Of a stretch of 5,238 bases of DNA, positions 1 to 5,093 are shown piece after piece. The stretch lies in contig JAQVMI010000158.1 of NCBI GenBank assembly GCA_028703735.1, positions 1 through 5,238 of the forward strand, written 5' to 3'. Position 1 is the first letter of the stretch, and every line of letters begins with the position of its first letter. The notes under the pieces are model-generated. The model made no database searches. It saw only the letters and a list, made by a program, of their open reading frames with translations, and was not told the DNA's origin. The position numbers were made by a program, and so were the translations under genes. The stretch is from Candidatus Cloacimonadota bacterium. GTDB taxonomy: Bacteria > Cloacimonadota > Cloacimonadia > Cloacimonadales > Cloacimonadaceae.

Positions 1-28
1 CCATCAGGCAGTAAGGAGGGGGCTGTGA
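1..28 (+). CDS. Possible 3' end of an upstream gene (partial)
   Basis: Reading from base 2 gives eight codons (HQAVRRGL) and a TGA at 26-28, which would overlap the GTG start of the RND gene by three bases (GTGA). Such overlaps are common in RND operons, where a periplasmic adaptor (membrane fusion protein) gene precedes the pump, so an adaptor end is a reasonable guess. Eight residues cannot identify a family. The frame from base 3 also ends here, with TAA at 12-14, and would be an equally short alternative tail. The call rests on the overlap geometry only. Confidence 0.25.
13..22 (+). promoter_or_regulatory. Ribosome binding site for the RND permease
   Basis: AAGGAGGGG lies immediately before the GTG at 25, with GGAGG centred about 7 bases upstream. 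This near-perfect anti-16S match decides the start: the reading frame stays open to the left edge of the window, but no ATG lies upstream, and the next Met (residue 17) would delete part of the first membrane helix. A strong SD next to an overlapping stop codon suggests translational coupling to an upstream gene. Confidence 0.8.
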
Positions 29-3000
29 TTTCTGTAGCAGAGACCTCTTTAAAATACTCCATCCTGGTGAATATGCTCACCCTGGCTATCCTGATCTTTG
101 GGGTTATCTCCATGGTCAATATGCCACGTGAGGAGTTTCCGGCAGTGGATTTTGGCAGTACCATTATTGTTGTTCCCTATCCCGGTGTATCGCCCGCGGA
201 AATAGAACAATTGATAGTTCGCAAGATAGAGCTGGGCTTAACCAACCTGGAAGACCTGGATTATATAACTTCCTCCGCCGAAGAAGGCAGAGCCATGATA
301 CGGGTTGCCTTTACCACCAAAGTGAATTCCGAAGAAGCGTTCGACCGCGTTAGCAGAGAAGTAGCCAAGATAACCGATCTGCCCAAGGACGCCCTTGATC
401 CCATCCTGATCCGCCTAAACATGCGGGAAGTGAATCCCATTGCGCAGGTTGTGGTGGGCGGAGAAGGCTTTAGTGCTATGGCACTGCGGGAGATATCGGA
501 CAACCTGAAAGATGGCTTGCTGAATGTGGAAAACATCTCTAAAGTAGATCTCATTGGTGCCCGTGAACGCCAAGTGTGGGTGGATGTGGATCAGGCAAGG
601 TTGGATGCTTATGGTTTAACCTTAAGCGATCTGTCATCTTCGTTAAGCGGACGCAACCTGAACATCCCCGGTGGTTCCACCCGCTTTGGCAAAGTGGAAT
701 TCCTGGTTCGCACCTTGGGTGAGTTCGATTCCATGCAGCAGCTTGCCAGCATGATTATCCAATCTGATGCCACCGGCAGAGCTATTCGCCTCTCTGATGT
801 GGCAGCAGTGAAAGACACCCTGGAAAAACCTGTTTCCATTGCCCGTCTGAACGGCACGGAATCCATCTCCATTTTCCTGTATAAGAAAGGGGAAGGCAAT
901 ATTATAACGGTAATGAAGGATGTGCGCAGCTACATAGATAGATTCCAGAAAGGCATTCCGGGATTGAAAGTAAGCGTTCGGAACGACGGCTCCATAGATG
1001 TGAAGAATGGCATCAATGCACTTGGCAAAAACGCTTTAATCGGAATCTTGCTGGTGTTTGTTGCCTTGTTCATCTTTTTGGGTTGGCGTAATGCCTTGCT
1101 GGCTTCTTTTGGCATACCTCTATCTATCTTCATAGCCTTCATCGTGATTCCTCTATTCGATGTAACCCTAAATAACCTTACCATCTTTGGTTTTATAATC
1201 GTGGTTGGGATGGTGGTTGATAATGCCATCGTGGTGTTGGAAAACATTCACCGTTTACGTGAGGAAGGCTATTGTCAGCGCGATTCCATAATTATGGGGG
1301 TGGATCAGGTGATTTCGCCCGTATTTTCCTCTACTTTAACTACTATCTCTGCTTTCATGCCTTTGCTGCTGCTAAGCGGAATCATGGGTAAGTTCCTGGG
1401 CGTGTTCCCTATCGTGGTATCCATCGCCTTGCTTGGCTCCTGGTTCCAAAGTATGGTGGTTTTGCCCAATAACGTGCATCAGTTTGAGAAGAAGAACCCT
1501 ACTGGTCATGACCGCAGTACCAGATTAATAGCCCCCTTGGTAAAGTATTATCGCAAGGGTGTTACCTGGACGCTAAAATACCGTTATGCAGTGGTTGGTT
1601 CTACCTTCCTGATGCTCTTAGTGTCCTTTGGAATATTAGCTTCGGGAGCAATAAAGTTCGAGTTCTTCCCTTCACCTGCATCGCAGACTATTTCGCTGCA
1701 ACTGCAAACTCCCATAGGCACAACCTTGCAGGAAACAGAGCAGGTGGTTAATAAAGTGGAAAACTTCATCATGAACATGAACCAGAAGCAGGATATAGAA
1801 TTTGTGGTTGGAAATGTAGGTGCCATTGGTGGAGAAATGCAGCGTGAATATGCCACCAATAATGCCCAAATAAACATCGATCTGGTGGATGTGAAGCTGA
1901 TGAAATATACTCACGATGATATCCGCAACGAGATAAGAGGTTTTCTGGATAAGCTTCCGGGCTTATATTCTTACAAGTTTAGCCAGAACAGAAGCGGACC
2001 TCCAGTGGGTAACGATATTGAGCTGCGTATCAAGGGTGAAAGCCTGGAACGGCTTGCCTTTATCAGTGATATCATAAAGGGAGAGCTTAAAAAGATCCCC
2101 GGTGTTACAGATATTGAGGATAGCTTCGCCAAGGGAAAGAAGGAAGTGCGCATCATCCCCAAACACGAGTTACTGGCGATGTCCGGCTTAACAGTAGCAC
2201 AGATAGCCTCTACTATTCGCACTGCTTCTACCGGAAGTGAAGTGAGTAAATACCGCGGTGAAGGCGTGGAAGAATTCCCCATCATTGTGAAACTTGCCGG
2301 CAGTTATACAGACGATCTGGAGAACCTGAAGAATCTGAAGATCAAGACCCGAACCGGTGATCTGATTGCCATTCGTGATCTGGCAGATTTTGAGATAACC
2401 TCCTCACTTTCCAAAATAGACCATCGCGATTTGGATAGGTTGGTTACCATTAGTGCAGCCGTAAGTACCTATGAAGTGAACGGCAGACAGAAGCGCAGAA
2501 CCCCTTCCGAAGTAAATAGTATCCTGCTGGGTAACAAACTGAAAGGCACAGAAGGTCTGCTGTCTAATTTCGAGCAGCGTTACCCCGGTTACACCATCGA
2601 AAGCGGTGGAGTGCAGGAAGAACAGCGTAAAAGCTATGCTTCGATGGGTAAGCTGTTCATCCTTGCGCTGATGCTTATTTTCACCATCCTGGCATCGCAA
2701 TTCAAGAGCTATGTGCAGCCGCTTATCGTGATGATGACCATTCCTTTTGCCTTTATCGGTGTGATTCTGGGCTTACTGGTTACAGGATTGCCCTTCTCTT
2801 TAAATACCCTGATTTCTGTGGTTGCCTTAGCAGGGGTTGTGGTGAATAACGCCATTATCCTAATCGATTTCATCAATACAGAGCGCGAAAAAGGGGTGGA
2901 TCGTTGGCATGCCATTATAAACAGCGGTTCGGTGCGTTTGCGTCCCATAATTCTTACCACTGCTACAACAGTTGCGGGTATGTTACCGCTGGTGTTTTCC

Positions 3001-3201
3001 ACCGATCCTTCGGCTCAGGCATGGAGACCTCTGGCAGTTAGCTTCACCTTTGGCTTGTTGTTTGCCACCTTCCTTACTCTATTCATCATTCCGGTAATTT
3101 ACTCTATGGTGGATAGCTTCTTTGGACGTTTCCACATGACGCGTTTCTCTGAGCACACCAAATTCCAGGAAGCTGTGAATTGTAAAGGCAAGGACGTTTG
3201 A
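25..3201 (+). CDS. RND-superfamily efflux permease, AcrB/HAE type
   Basis: Inner-membrane proton-driven exporter subunit. In this family a trimer takes substrates from the periplasm or outer leaflet and passes them through an adaptor and a TolC-like channel; the substrate cannot be read from sequence. Its 1058 residues match the usual length of about 1050. Layout: TM1 about 11-30; first periplasmic loop about 31-335, with the porter signature YPGVSPAEIEQL (52-63) and the docking-region pattern ARLDAYGLTLSDL (191-203); TM2-TM6 about 336-480; cytoplasmic link about 485-515; TM7 about 519-541; second loop about 542-872; TM8-TM12 about 873-1027. The TM4 motif reads VVDNAIVVLENI: Asp399 matches AcrB Asp407, but the Asp408 position is Asn400. 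In TM10 (VVVNNAIILIDF) the AcrB Lys940 position is Asn941. TM11 keeps RLRPIILT (971-978), including the conserved Arg and Thr. No frameshift or truncation is seen. The GTG start is set by the SD at 13-22. Family call very secure; drug, lipid or other substrate unknown. Confidence 0.97.
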   Translation: MISVAETSLKYSILVNMLTLAILIFGVISMVNMPREEFPAVDFGSTIIVVPYPGVSPAEIEQLIVRKIELGLTNLEDLDYITSSAEEGRAMIRVAFTTKVNSEEAFDRVSREVAKITDLPKDALDPILIRLNMREVNPIAQVVVGGEGFSAMALREISDNLKDGLLNVENISKVDLIGARERQVWVDVDQARLDAYGLTLSDLSSSLSGRNLNIPGGSTRFGKVEFLVRTLGEFDSMQQLASMIIQSDATGRAIRLSDVAAVKDTLEKPVSIARLNGTESISIFLYKKGEGNIITVMKDVRSYIDRFQKGIPGLKVSVRNDGSIDVKNGINALGKNALIGILLVFVALFIFLGWRNALLASFGIPLSIFIAFIVIPLFDVTLNNLTIFGFIIVVGMVVDNAIVVLENIHRLREEGYCQRDSIIMGVDQVISPVFSSTLTTISAFMPLLLLSGIMGKFLGVFPIVVSIALLGSWFQSMVVLPNNVHQFEKKNPTGHDRSTRLIAPLVKYYRKGVTWTLKYRYAVVGSTFLMLLVSFGILASGAIKFEFFPSPASQTISLQLQTPIGTTLQETEQVVNKVENFIMNMNQKQDIEFVVGNVGAIGGEMQREYATNNAQINIDLVDVKLMKYTHDDIRNEIRGFLDKLPGLYSYKFSQNRSGPPVGNDIELRIKGESLERLAFISDIIKGELKKIPGVTDIEDSFAKGKKEVRIIPKHELLAMSGLTVAQIASTIRTASTGSEVSKYRGEGVEEFPIIVKLAGSYTDDLENLKNLKIKTRTGDLIAIRDLADFEITSSLSKIDHRDLDRLVTISAAVSTYEVNGRQKRRTPSEVNSILLGNKLKGTEGLLSNFEQRYPGYTIESGGVQEEQRKSYASMGKLFILALMLIFTILASQFKSYVQPLIVMMTIPFAFIGVILGLLVTGLPFSLNTLISVVALAGVVVNNAIILIDFINTEREKGVDRWHAIINSGSVRLRPIILTTATTVAGMLPLVFSTDPSAQAWRPLAVSFTFGLLFATFLTLFIIPVIYSMVDSFFGRFHMTRFSEHTKFQEAVNCKGKDV

Positions 3202-3212
3202 GGTAACCCTAA

Positions 3213-3226
3213 ACTCCTTATGGAGT
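3213..3226. other. Small hairpin just after the RND stop codon
   Basis: ACTCC-TTAT-GGAGT forms a 5-bp stem with a 4-base loop 11 bases past the TGA. It is followed by AAAATCT rather than a T-run, so it is a poor intrinsic terminator on the + strand. It resembles a degenerate copy of the TCC..GGA hairpins in the neighbouring palindrome and may be a decayed repeat copy. It is the nearest structure available to end the pump transcript or protect its 3' end. Confidence 0.3.
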
Positions 3227-3241
3227 AAAATCTGATGACAA

Positions 3242-3330
3242 ATCCCGTTAGGGATGGCAGGTTTTAGCGACGGATTTTAATCCGGCGAATTATAAGACAC
3301 CAATCCTGCCAAGTCCTGTGGGGACGACAG
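3242..3330 (+). repeat. Composite palindromic repeat unit, left copy
   Basis: This 89-base unit has three parts: a 19-base hairpin motif ATCCCGTTAGGGATGGCAG (3242-3260); a hairpin at 3268-3287 (CGaCGGAT-TTTA-ATCCGgCG, one A·G mismatch); and a second copy of the first motif, AGTCCTGTGGGGACGACAG (3312-3330). About 24 unconserved bases separate the second and third parts. An inverted copy lies at 3379-3467 with exactly matching spacing. It has no coding capacity. The form is that of a multi-copy intergenic palindromic element (REP/BIME-like), possibly also acting as mRNA 3' structure. Confidence 0.8.
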
Positions 3331-3378
3331 GTGAGATATTTCTTTGCATAAAGAATATTATCTTCACCACAACCACAT

Positions 3379-3467
3379 CTGTCGTCCTTACAGGACTAAT
3401 TTCTTAGATGCCATCAATAATCGCCGGGTTAAAACCCGTCGTTAAAATCTGTCACCCCTACAGGGTT
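3379..3467 (-). repeat. Composite palindromic repeat unit, right (inverted) copy
   Basis: Read on the minus strand this repeats the left unit: AACCCTGTAGGGGTGACAG (3467-3449), a hairpin at 3441-3422 (CGaCGGGTT-TT-AACCCGgCG), then AGTCCTGTAAGGACGACAG (3397-3379). By direct comparison with the left copy the motifs match at 14/19, 25/30 (hairpin block) and 17/19 positions, while the connecting bases do not match. In the hairpin arms, A·T in one copy is replaced by G·C in the other (GGAT/ATCC versus GGGT/ACCC), so pairing is kept while sequence changes. That pattern points to selection on structure. Confidence 0.8.
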
Positions 3468-3547
3468 CCAGGCTGTCTAAAGTCTGCATTCGCACAGGGC
3501 TCAGATTGTCTATTGCCTACATTCGTAAGGACAATTGTTAAAATGGA

Positions 3548-3566
3548 TTCCGGATCAAGTCCGGAA
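3548..3566. repeat. Perfect 7-bp hairpin, TTCCGGA-TCAAG-TCCGGAA
   Basis: TTCCGGA (3548-3554) and TCCGGAA (3560-3566) are exact reverse complements around a TCAAG loop, within the context GGATTCCGGATCAAGTCC. A palindrome of this type (GGATTCCGG..CCGGAA) is, to my recollection, dispersed in many unrelated bacterial genomes, so it probably belongs to a widespread interspersed repeat family. The sequence after it, AGACAAAG, has no T-run, so it is not an intrinsic terminator on the + strand. Confidence 0.7.
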
Positions 3567-3570
3567 AGAC

Positions 3571-3610
3571 AAAGAAATCTACTCGCTTCAAAAGAAATTT
3601 ACTCGCGTTA
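3571..3610. repeat. Two-copy 20-bp tandem repeat
   Basis: AAAGAAATCTACTCGC (3571-3586) recurs as AAAGAAATTTACTCGC (3591-3606) at a 20-base interval, with one C/T difference in the 16 core bases; the remaining four bases of each unit (TTCA, GTTA) differ more. It is a short local duplication with no coding role, directly after the 3548-3566 hairpin. Confidence 0.75.
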
Positions 3611-3627
3611 GAATAAGCTTGATATGG

Positions 3628-3674
3628 GGTAGCAAATTCCGATTTGCCACAGCCGAATCGGAATTCGGCTTACC
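3628..3674. repeat. Twin hairpins with complementary loops inside one palindrome
   Basis: Hairpin 1 is GCAAAT-TCCG-ATTTGC (3632-3647) and hairpin 2 is AGCCGAAT-CGGA-ATTCGGCT (3651-3670). Both stems are perfect and the 4-base loops are exact complements. The two can also merge: AATTCCGATT (3635-3644) pairs fully with AATCGGAATT (3656-3665), with GGTA (3628-3631) and TACC (3671-3674) at the outer ends. Two mutually exclusive folds are therefore encoded. The foot GTAG (3630-3633... GTAGC) recalls the tetranucleotide beside REP hairpins used by RAYT transposases, but no such gene is present. Confidence 0.75.
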
Positions 3675-3710
3675 GATGCTTGACATGACACAAGTTTTGT
3701 AAGTAAGCCG
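3666..3710. repeat. 8-bp inverted repeat CGGCTTAC / GTAAGCCG
   Basis: CGGCTTAC (3666-3673) pairs perfectly with GTAAGCCG (3703-3710) across a 29-base loop. It uses the right arm of the twin-hairpin element, so it competes with that structure. It ends 23 bases beyond the stop codon of the minus-strand gene. There is no T-run after it in the minus direction (AATTCGG...), so it is not a classical terminator for that gene. Confidence 0.45.
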
Positions 3711-3732
3711 TAAACACCAATTCCCTAAACAC

Positions 3733-4509
3733 CTATCCCAATATATACTTCACAAGCAGGAAGAGGTAAAAGGCAACTAACCCAAAAGAGACAGTAAGCG
3801 TGAAATAAAACCCGAAGCTGGGGGTGGATTCCGGACGTCCCAGCTTTTCGTTCACTTCATTGATATAGCGTTGAACAGGATAAAGCAACCAGGAAGGTAG
3901 GAATACAGCCAGTATGCCACTAAGAACAGCATAGATTACAGGCATGGATCTTAATGGCAAAATCAGCAATATTGCCGGCAAAAAATACCACAGCAGAGCC
4001 AATTGTCTGGCACTCCAATAGGGACGCATAACACTATTCAGCTCCCGGTGTTTCTCTATTTGGCTCAAAATCTCGTAGGCAAAAAGTATGTAAGAGAACA
4101 GGGCAATTACAACCGAAGGACGTCTGCCATGCGAGTGTGCCGAGAGATATCGCCATTGCTTATAAAACCAATAGAACTCAAACATTCCCAGGGTAAGAAT
4201 CTGCATTTTAAGCAGTTTTTTGGCGGGATAATTATAAAAGATAGGCTCCGTATCTTCAAAAGGAACGTCCATACTTACAAACTGCCTTAAAGCCTGGGCG
4301 TTGCTTTCGCTGAAAACAGGATGGGAAGATGGCTTATGGATAATCTGCATAATTTCGGGAACATCTTGTATCTTCTTCCACATATTATCTTTGGCATTCA
4401 GGACATAGCTATCCAATTCCAGCTTTCCGCTTAACACATCTTCGGCAATGTTTTTGGAAGAAAACGGACCTAAATCTTTACCATTAAGGGAGTATAACCA
4501 CGAAGACAT
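3733..4509 (-). CDS. GYF_2-like plus DUF4234-like multi-pass membrane protein
   Basis: 258 residues, function unknown. Residues about 3-52 resemble the GYF_2 domain: WLYSLNGKDLGPFS (4-17) gives the W-[YL]-x..G-x..GP[FVY]-S opening, followed by SGKL (27-30) and a late Trp44. GYF domains generally bind proline-rich peptides; GYF_2 is a bacterial relative often joined to membrane regions. A linker (about 53-93) leads to a DUF4234-like section: KKLLKMQILTLGMFEFYWFY (97-116), with the YWFYKQW pattern, then hydrophobic stretches at about 132-148, 168-187, 190-212 and 233-256. About five membrane segments are therefore expected, with the N-terminal domain in the cytosol because there is no signal peptide. 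The ATG at 4509 has an SD (AAGGAAG) 5 bases upstream. It is convergent with the RND gene and has no operon partner in view. Domain calls are from pattern memory; the cellular role cannot be inferred. Confidence 0.85.
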   Translation of the reverse strand: MSSWLYSLNGKDLGPFSSKNIAEDVLSGKLELDSYVLNAKDNMWKKIQDVPEIMQIIHKPSSHPVFSESNAQALRQFVSMDVPFEDTEPIFYNYPAKKLLKMQILTLGMFEFYWFYKQWRYLSAHSHGRRPSVVIALFSYILFAYEILSQIEKHRELNSVMRPYWSARQLALLWYFLPAILLILPLRSMPVIYAVLSGILAVFLPSWLLYPVQRYINEVNEKLGRPESTPSFGFYFTLTVSFGLVAFYLFLLVKYILG

Positions 4510-4514
4510 AGCAG

Positions 4515-4521
4515 CTTCCTT
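4515..4521 (-). promoter_or_regulatory. Ribosome binding site for the GYF_2/DUF4234 gene
   Basis: On the minus strand AAGGAAG is followed by a 5-base spacer (CTGCT) and the ATG at 4509. The good match and spacing fix the start codon, and the upstream bases in this frame give no better alternative. Confidence 0.7.
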
Positions 4522-4543
4522 TTATTGTTTTTTAATGAACTCC

Positions 4544-4571
4544 ATTCAATACTATCTACCAATGAAGTCAA
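4544..4571 (-). promoter_or_regulatory. Candidate sigma-70-type promoter for the minus-strand gene
   Basis: Minus strand: TTGACT (4571-4566; 5 of 6 matches to TTGACA), a 16-base spacer, then TTGAAT (4549-4544; 4 of 6 matches to TATAAT). Transcription would begin near 4537, giving a leader of about 28 bases that contains the SD. The -10 box is weak, so this is plausible but unproven. It is the best match between the start codon and the repeat cluster upstream. Confidence 0.35.
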
Positions 4572-4629
4572 GCACAAATCCCAACCTCACTGTCACTATC
4601 TTTCACCTTTGCTCTTCCTTGCTTGAATT

Positions 4630-4695
4630 AAGGAATAAATACGGAATCATTAAGGATGAAGTCCTTATTGATTCCTTAGTGATTCTTTATTTGGT
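4630..4695. repeat. 11-base-phased repeat array with central 14-bp hairpin
   Basis: The stretch divides into six consecutive 11-mers: AAGGAATAAAT, ACGGAATCATT, AAGGATGAAGT, CCTTATTGATT, CCTTAGTGATT, CTTTATTTGGT. The first three and the last three run as inverted versions of each other. The centre folds as a hairpin at 4643-4675: 14-base arms GGAATCATTAAGGA and TCCTTATTGATTCC, one T·T mismatch, loop TGAAG. TTCCTT (4615-4620) can also pair with AAGGAA (4630-4635). No coding role is seen. It lies about 95 bases upstream of the proposed minus-strand promoter. Confidence 0.7.
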
Positions 4696-4862
4696 GCAGG
4701 AGTCATCGCTGAATTTGTTATCTATGGAGTTGCCTTCATCGTTTTTGGCAGCGAGGACTAATGCATGCAGGTGTTAGGAAGAAAGGTGTTCGCATTAGTC
4801 CTTTGCGCTGCAGTAATCAGTAGTAAACTCCGGAATTATGAATAAGCGCAAATGACTCCTGC
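4696..4862. repeat. Long nested (coaxial) palindrome
   Basis: Three inverted blocks share nearly one centre (coordinate sums 9556-9559). GCAGGAGTCAT (4696-4706) pairs with ATGACTCCTGC (4852-4862). GGAGTT (4726-4731) pairs with AACTCC (4826-4831). GCAGCG+AGGACTAATGC (4748-4764) pairs with GCATTAGTCCT (4792-4802)+CGCTGC (4806-4811), with a TTG bulge at 4803-4805. The loop is 27 bases (4765-4791). Spacers between blocks are nearly equal in length on the two arms (19 and 20; 16 and 14) but differ in sequence. This looks like an old inverted element whose pairing blocks are preserved, or a structured RNA. No open frame of note crosses it. Confidence 0.75.
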
Positions 4863-4883
4863 TTTCTTGTACTCCCTAAAAGT

Positions 4884-4949
4884 CTGGAGTCGATTTCACC
4901 TTTAATAATCAATTACTTACCTATATCTTTGCGGTGAAATGGACTGCAG
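4884..4949. repeat. 17-bp stem-loop with two G·G mismatches
   Basis: CTGGAGTCGATTTCACC (4884-4900) pairs with GGTGAAATGGACTGCAG (4933-4949) at 15 of 17 positions, including a perfect inner ATTTCACC/GGTGAAAT. The 32-base loop is AT-rich (4901-4932). The left arm overlaps the left 13-bp terminal repeat. Confidence 0.7.
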
Positions 4950-4993
4950 TGGATGCCAACTAATTATCTTCAGGATTTTTTAAGGTTTACCTG

Positions 4994-5015
4994 TTAGAGT
5001 TCGCTGTTACTCTAA
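4994..5015. repeat. Hairpin TTAGAGT / ACTCTAA
   Basis: TTAGAGT (4994-5000) pairs perfectly with ACTCTAA (5009-5015) around the loop TCGCTGTT. Bases 4995-5007 (TAGAGTTCGCTGT) recur exactly at 5081-5093, where the right arm is replaced by AGTCCTT and the hairpin is lost. The two 13-base direct copies bracket the pair of hairpins at 5025-5070. Confidence 0.7.
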
Positions 5016-5024
5016 TTTGTAATT

Positions 5025-5070
5025 TCACACGCCTCGTGTGATTGCATTGTCACAGTCGGGGCGACTGTGA
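5025..5070. repeat. Two adjacent perfect hairpins, TCACACG.. and TCACAGTCG..
   Basis: TCACACG-CCT-CGTGTGA (5025-5041, 7-bp stem) is followed 8 bases later by TCACAGTCG-GGG-CGACTGTGA (5050-5070, 9-bp stem). Flanking GTAAT (5019-5023) and ATTAC (5070-5074) are also complementary, as are CTCTA (5010-5014) and TAGAG (5081-5085). The whole 5010-5085 block is thus a bilaterally symmetric element with one hairpin on each side. Neither hairpin has a T-run typical of an intrinsic terminator. Confidence 0.75.
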
Positions 5071-5093
5071 TTACGAATTATAGAGTTCGCTGT

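Larger units (their letters stand above)
3242..3467. repeat. 226-base imperfect palindrome between convergent genes
   Basis: The two composite units are arranged head to head around a centre near 3354-3355. All matched blocks share the same coordinate sum (6709), so the symmetry is exact over 226 bases. The middle also pairs: GGTGA (3330-3334) with TCACC (3364-3368), and TTCTTT (3340-3345) with AAAGAA (3350-3355) around GCAT. The transcript would fold from either strand into one long interrupted stem or into a row of small hairpins. It lies between the 3' ends of two convergent genes, where bidirectional termination or 3'-end protection would be a natural role. Confidence 0.8.

Noticed and set aside
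261..3002. Minus-strand open frames of about 67-105 codons within the RND gene
   Set aside because: These are shadows of a complete, well-recognised gene, with low-complexity composition and no SD or domain support.
3213..3226. Intrinsic terminator for the RND gene
   Set aside because: The stem is only 5 bp and is followed by AAAATCT, not a T-run. Kept only as a small hairpin.
3408..3611. 67-codon + strand open frame starting at ATG 3408
   Set aside because: It runs through the right repeat unit, the TTCCGGA hairpin and the 20-bp tandem repeat, has no SD, and its residues are just translated repeat sequence.
3628..3674. RAYT/REP element call
   Set aside because: A GTAG foot and paired hairpins are suggestive, but there is no transposase and no second copy in the window, so I describe it only as a twin-hairpin repeat.
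4003..4290. 95-codon + strand open frame
   Set aside because: It lies wholly antisense to the membrane-domain part of the minus-strand gene, which has far better protein features.
4448..4777. 109-codon + strand open frame
   Set aside because: It begins antisense inside the GYF_2 gene, crosses that gene's promoter and then the phased repeats and palindrome arm. It has no SD and no recognisable domain.
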